The notes below the pieces were generated by a model that was not told the DNA's origin, did no database searches, and saw only the letters and a list, made by a program, of their open reading frames with translations. Shown in pieces: positions 13,977 to 21,150 of a stretch of 30,306 bases of DNA. Source of the DNA: an uncultured Collinsella sp. (GTDB lineage: Bacteria; Actinomycetota; Coriobacteriia; Coriobacteriales; Coriobacteriaceae). The number at the start of each line of letters is the position of its first letter. The stretch's first letter is position 1. The stretch spans positions 1 to 30,306 of the forward strand of contig CABUUK010000022.1 of assembly GCA_902494765.1 (NCBI GenBank). Direction: 5' to 3'. The position numbers and the translations under genes were made by a program.

Positions 13977-16972
13977 GCTGGGGGTACCCCGTTCGTCGCC
14001 GCGGCCTCCGGTTCCACTTTTCGCTGAATTTCGCTCAAAAGCTCGGCTGCGACTTCACTGCTTTTGAAACGAATGCTGCAGTCTTCTTTCTTTGGGAAAG
14101 CCAGCAACGGAATAGCTCCGTACCAGACAGTTTCCTCGTCAATCACTGATGAGCACAGGCGTCCTTCGGCTTTGATGAGATAGTTGACGTTCATCTCGGC
14201 AAAAATCGCTTTCACGTCATCGCGTGGAGTTGAAGCAATAGAAATCTCAAGGGCAATTCCACGGGTAGCGGCATCCGCGAGTGCAGCGGCGAGCTTTTCA
14301 AGGCATGCGGCGGACGCGTAGGGTGCGGCAATAAAAATGCTTTTCGATGCGTTCTCGATGTCATTCACTAAAGCCTCCACGGCTCTTGCCGACCTAACGA
14401 GGATGTTTCGATCGTCCTGTCTGTTGTCGTTTGCCGCAAAGACTTCATACCCCAGCTTGGCGTAGGTCTTGAGCCTCTTTTGGTACATGCGCGCGAACAT
14501 GGGTATCGACAGGTCAACATAGTCGACTATCTCAACCCGCTGTTTGCCCTCGTGGCTTCTGTGTAGCCTACCTGCCTGCTGCGTTATGCTGCCGTCCCAA
14601 GATATTGGAGTGGCAATGAGCAAAGTGTCAAGGTAAGACAGGTCGAAGCCCTCGCCCAGAAGACTTTCAGTTGCGACGATGATTCGATGATCATGCTCAA
14701 AGCTGGGAAGACTCTTCAGTATTGCTTTTCTTTCTTTGGCGTCGATTTCTCCGGTTAAGAGTATGGGTTCGTGTCCACGGCTTTGAAGTAGCCTGCATAG
14801 CTCTTCGGCATGCTTTTTTCTTTTAGATAGCACAAGCGGATGCCGGCCGTTTGATGCGGCCTCGAGGGCGTCCTCGATAATTGCTTCGTTTCTCGCGGCG
14901 TGTACACACAGGAGATCGAGAATTTGGTTAAAGGATGCTCCTGGTCCGTAGGTGGGTAATCGAATTCCGGTGAAACGCGGTCTAACAATGCGCTGAATCC
15001 CCTGTTGGATTGCTTGCGTTTTTGGATCGACGACATAGCGAACCGGGCCGCAGAGCATCGAGAGTGCCCGCGTGAGTCCGTCCGAACGCTCGGGCGTTGC
15101 GGAAAGGCCATATACATATTTGGCAGGAGCGGACTTGAGGACAAGCTCAAGCTGTGGCGCGGCCGCATGGTGGCATTCGTCACAGATGATGAGACTGTAA
15201 TCGCGAACGAACTCCTTGGCTAATGACTCGCCGGTTTGGGGATCCTTGCCGGATAGCGACTGGAATGAAGCAATGTCGATGAGACGGCTTATGGCGGTCT
15301 TGCCTCCTCCGATTTGCCCAATGAGCGGAGGCTGTCTTTTGCTGATTCGTCCCTTTGGGGTTCGGACGGGCTCTCTGTTGTCCGTGATGTCGAGAAATCG
15401 TTCGAGTTGGGATTTCCATTGGGCAATGAGCGCAGTTTTAGGAACGATGACGAGCGTTGGAAGACCAATGGCAGCAATAAGATAAGCTCCGATGACGGTT
15501 TTGCCGAACCCCGTCGGTGCGGACATGATCCCGTCTTCATAGCTGAGCATCTGTTCAGCGACAATTTGCTGTTCAGGGCGAAGAGTCCCTTTAAATGCCA
15601 TCGCAATTGGATGGCTCGACTTGCGTTTGTCTGAATAGTGGGCAGAAACGCCGGCTTCTTGAAGCAGCCGCTCAAGTTGAACCTTGCAGCCTCTGGGAAT
15701 CGCGACGTAGCCATCTCTAAGTTCGCTGAGGTCTATGAACCGCGGTTTGCCGAATACCGATTGATGCATAGATTGTGCGCGGAAGAATTCTGGGTTGGCA
15801 AATGTTGCAAGCCTGCGGACTTCCATTTGAGCTGCGGGACTCAGAGATTTTTCGGGGATATAGAGCATATCGGTCTGCGTGACGGACAGCGATGACGGGA
15901 AGTCCCGCGGTGTGAGCGGAAGCCGCTTTCGCAGTCTCTGGGAATGTGGCACACCGGTGTTTGCCGCCGCAACAGCTGCTATTCCATGTGACCTATTTTC
16001 GATGCTCTCGATCAGATTTTGCACCGTCACGCGCGGGATTAACTGGATTTGCGAAAGGTAAAGCCATTGATCGGGAAAGGGCTCAAATTGCTCGTCAACA
16101 AATACGCTGTTCCCTTTTCGCTGCGCTTTTCCTTGAAAAGGCAGCGCTATGAGATTTCCAAAGCCGCCCTCAGGAATGGTGGACTGCGCGGGCAGCATTC
16201 GGTCAAATGCTTTGAAGGTGATTGTCTTGTTCAGTATCGCCGCTTCGGTGATAAGGCTGCTTCCAAAATCTCGTGCGGTCTTTGCGCTGACGAGCTCTAG
16301 GAAGAAAAACCAGACATGTGCGCCGTCGCCCGATCTCGATCGCTCAACTGCGACATCGATTCCGTGGCTTTTTGCGACATGTCGAATGGCTTTCGTCGCT
16401 TCTTTCCAATCGGCTCCGTCAAAATCGATGACCAGGACTTTCGTGTTACTGTCTTTATCGAGCACATATTGGCCTATAACGTCTCGAAGCCTATCGTCAT
16501 TGCCTCTGAAATGGGCGATGATCGCGGCATCGCTCAACTCGGGGAAGACGCGGCTGCTGCATTCCGTGCATTTGACTCTCTGGTGGCTTGCTTTGGGGCA
16601 AATGCCTGACTTCCACTCATTTGCGCAGGCGGGCGTATAGCCAATTCCTCCGTCTTTTCTGCGGTACCCATGAGCGTAGACATCTTTGCGACCAGTAAAG
16701 AGATTGCGGAAGAGCTCGAGTTTGTCGCGCGCTGGGCTTGTGCTGGTGACGATATCTTCGATCTGCGCCCGTCTATCGAAAGAATCGCCAGCTTTCTCCC
16801 ATTCTTCCAGCGTTGTATAACGGATGTCTGGACCGCTGCTGCAGATAACGATTTGCTTGCGCGGATCCGAAGCGTGGACGACCGTTTTATTGAATTTGAA
16901 TAGGGCGCTCCCGAAAAGGGCGTATTGATGCGTGCCGTTGCTCATTTGAAAGCCATTCTTATCAGCGTTCAT
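13940..16972 (-). CDS. primase-helicase-PLD fusion, TOTE conflict-system type
   Basis: The 1010-residue protein has four parts in order. Residues ~80-145 carry RDKLELFRNLFTGRKDVYA and a zinc site (Cys116, Cys125, Cys135, Cys138). Residues ~150-300 form an archaeo-eukaryotic-type primase with VIDFDG (Asp183, Asp185) and SRSGDGAHVW (212-221). Residues ~460-830 form an SF2 helicase: Walker A APTGFGKT (485-492), DECH (598-601), SATP (624-627), QQAGRLHR (798-805). Residues ~870-980 form a PLD-like domain whose HxKxxxxD motif reads RLCSSVID (938-945), so only the aspartate remains. This order matches primase-helicases of TOTE conflict systems, proposed anti-mobile-element defences. Base composition is clearly less GC-rich than the neighbours. 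The ATG at 16972 has no strong ribosome-binding site; Met10 is an alternative, and an in-frame TGA lies 21 bases upstream. The last 12 residues come from a repeat. Confidence 0.85.
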   Translation of the reverse strand: MNADKNGFQMSNGTHQYALFGSALFKFNKTVVHASDPRKQIVICSSGPDIRYTTLEEWEKAGDSFDRRAQIEDIVTSTSPARDKLELFRNLFTGRKDVYAHGYRRKDGGIGYTPACANEWKSGICPKASHQRVKCTECSSRVFPELSDAAIIAHFRGNDDRLRDVIGQYVLDKDSNTKVLVIDFDGADWKEATKAIRHVAKSHGIDVAVERSRSGDGAHVWFFFLELVSAKTARDFGSSLITEAAILNKTITFKAFDRMLPAQSTIPEGGFGNLIALPFQGKAQRKGNSVFVDEQFEPFPDQWLYLSQIQLIPRVTVQNLIESIENRSHGIAAVAAANTGVPHSQRLRKRLPLTPRDFPSSLSVTQTDMLYIPEKSLSPAAQMEVRRLATFANPEFFRAQSMHQSVFGKPRFIDLSELRDGYVAIPRGCKVQLERLLQEAGVSAHYSDKRKSSHPIAMAFKGTLRPEQQIVAEQMLSYEDGIMSAPTGFGKTVIGAYLIAAIGLPTLVIVPKTALIAQWKSQLERFLDITDNREPVRTPKGRISKRQPPLIGQIGGGKTAISRLIDIASFQSLSGKDPQTGESLAKEFVRDYSLIICDECHHAAAPQLELVLKSAPAKYVYGLSATPERSDGLTRALSMLCGPVRYVVDPKTQAIQQGIQRIVRPRFTGIRLPTYGPGASFNQILDLLCVHAARNEAIIEDALEAASNGRHPLVLSKRKKHAEELCRLLQSRGHEPILLTGEIDAKERKAILKSLPSFEHDHRIIVATESLLGEGFDLSYLDTLLIATPISWDGSITQQAGRLHRSHEGKQRVEIVDYVDLSIPMFARMYQKRLKTYAKLGYEVFAANDNRQDDRNILVRSARAVEALVNDIENASKSIFIAAPYASAACLEKLAAALADAATRGIALEISIASTPRDDVKAIFAEMNVNYLIKAEGRLCSSVIDEETVWYGAIPLLAFPKKEDCSIRFKSSEVAAELLSEIQRKVEPEAAATNGVPPAVAVKWGLFLAY

Positions 16973-17386
16973 TGGGATGAGGGTACGTCATTTCAGCTTT
17001 ATGAGATACGCGACTTCGATTTTGGTTCGGTAATAGTGGGGTACCGATCCGTGAGTGGCAATCAGCCGGTGCCAAAACGTGCGGCGGCTGTTGTTAAAGG
17101 TTTTTGACGGCTATGGGGCGGGTTGGCGGCGTGGGGAGGGGTTTTCGAATGACCCCGTGGTCAAATAACGTCAAATGTGAGTACTGCTGTTAATGTAGTC
17201 TCATAACATTTGGCAAGAATAGAATACCAATTCGACATTATTCTATATATCTAACCCACCAAACACGGCATTTTGAGCCTTGGCAAGGCGTGAAATTAAT
17301 CGAAACGATCGATTCCGGCGAGATTTTGCTGCTACTAATTTGGTGGCAGTACTCATATTTGCCATTTTGTCCAGTGGGTACCGCGA
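16973..17386. other. AT-richer intergenic stretch at the right side of the islet
   Basis: No convincing gene is visible. It contains the helicase promoter region, a TGACC/GGTCA palindrome at 17150-17163 and the inverted-repeat element at 17172-17361. It ends where similarity to the LOG gene begins. The centre, around 17190-17300, is much richer in A and T than the genome average. Confidence 0.5.
17172..17361. repeat. 190-bp element with terminal inverted repeats
   Basis: CAAATGTGAGTACTGC (17172-17187) is inverted at 17346-17361 with one mismatch, and weaker similarity extends inward (TAATGTAG against CTACTAATT). It has no coding capacity and no obvious target-site duplication. It could be a miniature inverted-repeat element or a large regulatory palindrome. 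Confidence 0.5.
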
Positions 17387-17518
17387 GGGGGTCTGTTCGA
17401 CTGGCCCAACGGCCCGGTGATGAGCGCCGGTATGATCAGCCCGCTCGATCCGGATCTGGTACACATTACTGACGACCTCAACGAGGCCGTCGACATCGCC
17501 CTGAGCGGGCTGATGTAG
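17387..17518 (+). pseudogene. 3' remnant of a second LOG-family gene
   Basis: This 132-base segment encodes, in frame, GLFDWPNGPVMSAGMISPLD and onward to SGLM and a TAG stop. It matches residues 211-252 of the LOG protein encoded at 12414-13172. About ten nucleotides differ; most changes are synonymous, and three alter the protein (Leu to Pro, Ser to Ala, Ile to Met). No start or upstream coding sequence remains. The pattern looks like two alleles of the same gene end rather than a recent copy. It marks the right boundary of the accessory islet. Confidence 0.9.
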
Positions 17519-17529
17519 AGTAGCTAAAA

Positions 17530-17591
17530 TGGGACGGGGCTAAAAAGACTGGTCTGAAACGTTTGATACCAGTCTTTTTAGCCCCGTCCCA
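17530..17591. repeat. perfect 24-bp-arm palindrome, GGGACGGGG family
   Basis: Positions 17530-17553 and 17568-17591 are exact inverted copies around a 14-base loop that itself contains AAACGTTT. The arm begins TGGGACGGGGCTAAAAAGAC, sharing its head with the 2746-2863 element. On the plus strand the distal arm carries CTTTTTAG. It lies 11 bases past the LOG remnant. Confidence 0.9.
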
Positions 17592-17605
17592 AATGAACTG
17601 CTTCT

Positions 17606-17672
17606 AAGTTGCGGTGGAATAGGGATTGATTTGCGGCTGATGAGCCAAAAACAGTCCCTATTCCACCGCAAG
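17606..17672. repeat. TTGCGGTGGAATAG palindrome, copy 2
   Basis: Perfect 17-bp arms, TTGCGGTGGAATAGGGA (17609-17625) and its complement (17655-17671), enclose GGCTGATGAGCC and AAAAACAG. It lies 15 bases beyond the stop of the minus-strand degV gene and could terminate it. Confidence 0.92.
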
Positions 17673-17686
17673 TGGTAAAGGTGCCC

Positions 17687-18547
17687 CTAGTGGATGGGCT
17701 GGTAGCGGGGGCAGTAGCTGATGGCGATGGCGTCGACGCCTACGTGGGTGGCGATGGTGCAGCCGATGGGGCCGGTGCCGGCGTCTACGTAGTCCTGGCC
17801 TGCGAGCGCTTGGTTGACGAGCTCCTGCTCCTCGGCGGCGCCAGTCGTGAGCACGCGCACGCTGGAGCCCGGGTGCTCGGCCAAAAATGCGAGGCAATCG
17901 GCCATGGTGTTGGCGACGATGCGCTTGGCGCCGCGGCCCTTTTTGATGGCCTTGATCTCGCCCGTTTTCCACTCCGGCGAAACGGCCAGGCGAATGTTGA
18001 GCATCTGCGTGAGCTGGCCGGCGAGCTTGGGCGCGCGGCCGTTCTTAACGAGGTTCTCGAGCGTGCGGGGAATCAGCAGCAGGTGGGCGTCGGGCAGCGT
18101 CGCGCGGATCTGCGCCTCGGTCTCGTCCAGGCTGCGACCGTCCTCGCGCATGGCCAGTGCGTACTCCACCAGCAGGCCCTCGGCGCCCGAGCCGGTGCGC
18201 GAGTCGATGCAGCGCACGTCGAGCTCGTGTGTTTCGGCCGTCAGGCTGGCGTTGGCATAGCAGGCGGACCACTCGCTGCACAGCGAGATAAAGATGGCGC
18301 TGTCGTGGCCGTCGGCGAGAACGCGGTCAAAGAGTGCCTTGAACTCGCCGGCGCTCGGCTGCGAGGTGTGCGGCAGTTGCTCGGAGCCGGCCATGCGCGC
18401 GACGTACTCCTGGGCGGTAATCTGCACCTGGTCGAGCAGGTCCTCGCCCTCGATAATCACATGCAGCGGAATCACGTAAATGCCGAGCTCTTGGGCGCGG
18501 GCGGGGGAGATGTCCGACGTGGAGTCGGTTATGATGGCAAAAGACAT
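17687..18547 (-). CDS. DegV family fatty-acid-binding protein
   Basis: DegV/FakB proteins bind a long-chain fatty acid and present it to the kinase FakA, feeding exogenous fatty acids into phospholipid synthesis. The 286-residue product has the family opening IITDSTSDIS (5-14). The fatty-acid-head-group loop is TSQPSAGEF at 61-69. SRTGSGAEG lies in the central domain. A C-terminal GPIGCTIATHVG occupies the usual position of the family's H-x-GPG region. The start at 18547 has AAAGG 7-8 bases upstream; the frame is open 19 codons further, but without a ribosome-binding site. No fakA kinase gene is in the window. It is divergent from the HAD gene. Confidence 0.9.
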   Translation of the reverse strand: MSFAIITDSTSDISPARAQELGIYVIPLHVIIEGEDLLDQVQITAQEYVARMAGSEQLPHTSQPSAGEFKALFDRVLADGHDSAIFISLCSEWSACYANASLTAETHELDVRCIDSRTGSGAEGLLVEYALAMREDGRSLDETEAQIRATLPDAHLLLIPRTLENLVKNGRAPKLAGQLTQMLNIRLAVSPEWKTGEIKAIKKGRGAKRIVANTMADCLAFLAEHPGSSVRVLTTGAAEEQELVNQALAGQDYVDAGTGPIGCTIATHVGVDAIAISYCPRYQPIH

Positions 18548-18603
18548 AATTGCACCTTTCGTTGGGACGCTTGCGCGCCGCCTTCTGAGAGCAAAGTGCG
18601 ACA

Positions 18604-18609
18604 AGTATA
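18604..18609 (-). promoter_or_regulatory. -10 box of degV
   Basis: TATACT on the minus strand lies 56 bases upstream of the start codon. A TGTTGA-ATAG-TCAACA palindrome at 18640-18655 lies about 30 bases further upstream, between the divergent genes, and could be an operator for either. Confidence 0.45.
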
Positions 18610-18703
18610 GTAGAGTCGTTCCACATTACTAGGTTCAATTGTTGAATAGTCAACAGTTTGAAGTGTCGGTGTGGAAATCGTCAACTGGGGAAGAGGAATG
18701 CCG

Positions 18704-19366
18704 ATGGGGGCGTTGGAGATAGGCAAACGGCCGGTTGTGCTGTTCGATTTTGACGGCACGGTGGCAGATACGGGCCGGGCGGTGATGACCTCGACGCGCA
18801 AGACGCTGGCTGCGCGCGGGTTTTCGGAGGCGCAGATGGGTGATCTGCGCCGCATGATCGGGCCTCCGCTGTGGAAGAGCTTTCACGACTTTTATGGCTT
18901 CTCGCGCGAGGAGTCGCTTGTGGTGGCCGACGAGTACCGCGCCTTTTTTGATGAGCTGGGACCGGAGGAGTACCCCGTGTTCGATGGGATCCCCGAGCTG
19001 CTGGATGGGTTGGCCGCCCGGGGCAAGCGTATGGCCGTGGCGACGTCGCGCATGGAGGCAAAGTGTATCGACATGGTACGTGAGCTCGGACTTTCTCAGT
19101 TTGAGGCGGTGGTTGGCATGAATCCGCCGCAGGGACGCGAGACCAAGGCCGATTCGGTCCGCGATGTCCTGGCGGCGCTCGGCGCGACGGCCGACGCTGC
19201 CGTGATGATCGGCGATCGCTTCAACGATGTGGAGGGCGCGCACGCGATGGGCGTGCCGTGCATTGGCATCTATTCGGGCGCGGCGGCGCCGGGCGAGCAT
19301 GAGGCAGCGGGTGCCGATGCGGTGGTGCACTCGGTGGCCGAGCTTGCTAAACTTTTCGCTATCTAA
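18704..19366 (+). CDS. HAD-superfamily phosphatase, Gph/PpaX-like
   Basis: The 220-residue protein has the four HAD motifs: DFDGTVADT (nucleophile Asp15, acid Asp17), VATSR (motif II), the lysine in TKADSV (motif III) and GDRFNDVEGA (motif IV). A helical cap lies between motifs I and II (~25-90), as in phosphoglycolate phosphatases and related phosphonatase-like enzymes. The substrate cannot be read from sequence. The start at 18704 has AGAGGA 6 bases upstream; the ATG at 18698 would leave no spacing. The M20 peptidase gene follows after 54 bases on the same strand and may be co-transcribed. Confidence 0.88.
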   Translation: MGALEIGKRPVVLFDFDGTVADTGRAVMTSTRKTLAARGFSEAQMGDLRRMIGPPLWKSFHDFYGFSREESLVVADEYRAFFDELGPEEYPVFDGIPELLDGLAARGKRMAVATSRMEAKCIDMVRELGLSQFEAVVGMNPPQGRETKADSVRDVLAALGATADAAVMIGDRFNDVEGAHAMGVPCIGIYSGAAAPGEHEAAGADAVVHSVAELAKLFAI

Positions 19367-19420
19367 TGACGTAATGTGAGGGGCGGGCACGTTCGCCGCT
19401 CATTGCTAAGGAGGTCGTCC

Positions 19421-20857
19421 ATGAATCAGGTGGAGCAGAGCGTCGCCGAGTATGTCGACGAGGTCTGGGAGGATGTCGTCGCCGATATCGAGCAGCTGGT
19501 GAGCTATCCGTCCGTGGCCGTTGCTGCCGATGCGGAGCCCGGTGTGCCGTTTGGCCGCCCGGTCCGTGATGCGCTCGATTGCGCGCTCGGCATTGCGCAA
19601 AAGCTCGGCTACCAGACGAGCGATGACGAGGGTTATGTGGGCATCGCCGATATCCCGGGGCGCGGCGATAAGCAGCTTGCGACCATCTGCCATGTGGACG
19701 TGGTGCCTGCCGGCCCCGGTTGGAACACCGACCCGTTTGCGATGGAGCGTCGCGAGGGCTGGCTGCTCGGTCGCGGCGTGATCGACGACAAGGGCCCGGC
19801 GGTGCTGTCGCTCTACGCTGGTGCTTATCTGCTCAGGCACGGCATTGTGCCGCGCTATACCTTCCGCGCGCTGCTGGGCTGCGATGAGGAAGTGGGCATG
19901 TCCGACGTTCACCATTATCTGGAGAACCACGCAGACCCCGATTTCCTGTTTACGCCCGATGCCGAGTTCCCGGTTTGCAATGCCGAGAAGGGCCAGTTTG
20001 GGGCGACGTTTGTGAGCCCCAAGATCGACGGCGGGCGCATCGTGTCCTGGAGCGGTGCCGAGGCGAGCAACGCCATTCCGTCGCAGTCTATCTGCGAACT
20101 CGCGATTGCCGCCGATGAGCTGCCGGCACCGGTCGAGAACGCCGACCGCCTGGAGATCACGACGCTCGATAACGGGCATGCGCAGATTTTTGCCCACGGT
20201 ATTGGCGGTCACGCCTCGATGCCCGAGGGAACGATCAATGCCGTCGGCCTTATCGTGGCGTATCTGCGCGAGGCCGAGGACGCGTTTGGTGCCCGTGGCG
20301 AGCGCCTGCTGACGCCTGCCGAGCACGAGTGTGTCAAGTTTTTGGCTTTTGTGCATGCGGACGCCTATGGCCGCGGCCTGGGCATCGACGCGACGAGCCC
20401 CGCGTTTGGCCCGCTCACCTGCAACCCCGGCGTCATCCGTGTGGCGGATGGCCACATCGAGCAGGTCATTGACGTGCGTTTCCCCGATAGCACCAGTGCC
20501 GATACCATCTGCGAGCAGCTCGAGCCGCTCGTGGGCCGCTTTGGTGTGACGTGTCGCGTGGGTCGTGCCAAGGTGCCGTTCTCAGTCTCTGCCGACGATC
20601 CGGCCGTGAAGGCGCTTATCGATACCTACAACGAGTTTACGGGCAAGCATGCCGAGCCCTTTGCCATGGGCGGCGGCACGTACGCGCGCAACTTTGCCCG
20701 CGCCGTATCGTTTGGCCCCGAGGAGACCGGCCTGGAGCTGCCCGCATGGGGCGGCCAGATGCACGGCCCCAACGAGTGCGCTAACGAGGAGCAGCTCAAG
20801 CAAGCGCTCAAGATCTATATTGTTGCGATCTTAAGGCTCAACGAGCTCGAGCTTTAA
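19421..20857 (+). CDS. M20 family dipeptidase, PepV/Sapep-like
   Basis: This metal-dependent dipeptidase would hydrolyse dipeptides in the cytoplasm. It has 478 residues. Metal ligands are in place: HVDVVPAGPGW (His91), GRGVIDDKGP (Asp122, bridging), CDEEVGM (general base Glu156, ligand Glu157), FTPDAEFP (Asp180) and MHGPNE (His448). HGIGGHASMP, around residue 264, belongs to the dimerisation/lid domain, which supplies a histidine to the neighbouring active site in the family. An AAGGAGG ribosome-binding site lies 6 bases before ATG 19421, which settles the start. A palindromic repeat with a T-rich 3' side follows and probably terminates the unit. Confidence 0.93.
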   Translation: MNQVEQSVAEYVDEVWEDVVADIEQLVSYPSVAVAADAEPGVPFGRPVRDALDCALGIAQKLGYQTSDDEGYVGIADIPGRGDKQLATICHVDVVPAGPGWNTDPFAMERREGWLLGRGVIDDKGPAVLSLYAGAYLLRHGIVPRYTFRALLGCDEEVGMSDVHHYLENHADPDFLFTPDAEFPVCNAEKGQFGATFVSPKIDGGRIVSWSGAEASNAIPSQSICELAIAADELPAPVENADRLEITTLDNGHAQIFAHGIGGHASMPEGTINAVGLIVAYLREAEDAFGARGERLLTPAEHECVKFLAFVHADAYGRGLGIDATSPAFGPLTCNPGVIRVADGHIEQVIDVRFPDSTSADTICEQLEPLVGRFGVTCRVGRAKVPFSVSADDPAVKALIDTYNEFTGKHAEPFAMGGGTYARNFARAVSFGPEETGLELPAWGGQMHGPNECANEEQLKQALKIYIVAILRLNELEL

Positions 20858-20880
20858 GGTTGCGGCGTTTTGCCAATCTA

Positions 20881-20947
20881 AGTTGCGGTGGAATAGTTCC
20901 TAGAATCGGCTGCCTGACAGCCAAACAGGAACTATTTCACCGCAACT
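20881..20947 (+). repeat. TTGCGGTGGAATAG palindrome, copy 3
   Basis: Arms 20881-20901 and 20927-20947 match at 20 of 21 positions. The outer half is as in copies 1 and 2, but the inner half is GTTCCT/AGGAAC instead of GGGA/TCCC, so pairing is kept by changes on both sides. The inner stem is GGCTG/CAGCC. TTCTTTTTAT follows on the plus strand, making this copy a likely terminator for the dipeptidase gene. Confidence 0.92.
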
Positions 20948-20988
20948 TCTTTTTATCGGTGTAAAAGGCGGGTCATGTTTGGCGGCGG

Positions 20989-21010
20989 GTTTGTTATTCG
21001 TTTGTAAAGC
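20989..21010 (+). promoter_or_regulatory. candidate Pho box upstream of pstS
   Basis: GTTTGTTATTC (20989-20999) and GTTTGTAAAGC (21000-21010) are consecutive 11-base direct repeats sharing 8 of 11 bases. PhoB/PhoP-type regulators bind tandem 11-base repeats of this kind ahead of pst operons. The pair lies 140 bases upstream of pstS. A hairpin (21109-21125, GCGGGC/GCCCGC) lies in the leader. Confidence 0.5.
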
Positions 21011-21150
21011 CGAGTCGCGCTTGCGGTAAGGGTCTATCAGATGCCCGTAAAAAACCGTAGTTGGCGCGGGCGATGCCCGGTCGGGGCCGTATCTTTCCAA
21101 ACAGCAAAGCGGGCGGGGTGCCCGCGAGTCGCATGTATGAAAGGAAGATC

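Noticed and set aside
16925..17107. A 60-codon plus-strand frame across the helicase start
   Set aside because: It overlaps the helicase N-terminus antisense, has no ribosome-binding site and no recognisable features.
13173..17386. Islet as an integrative element or prophage
   Set aside because: No integrase, recombinase, replication or structural phage gene is present, and no short att core could be distinguished from the long gene-end duplication.
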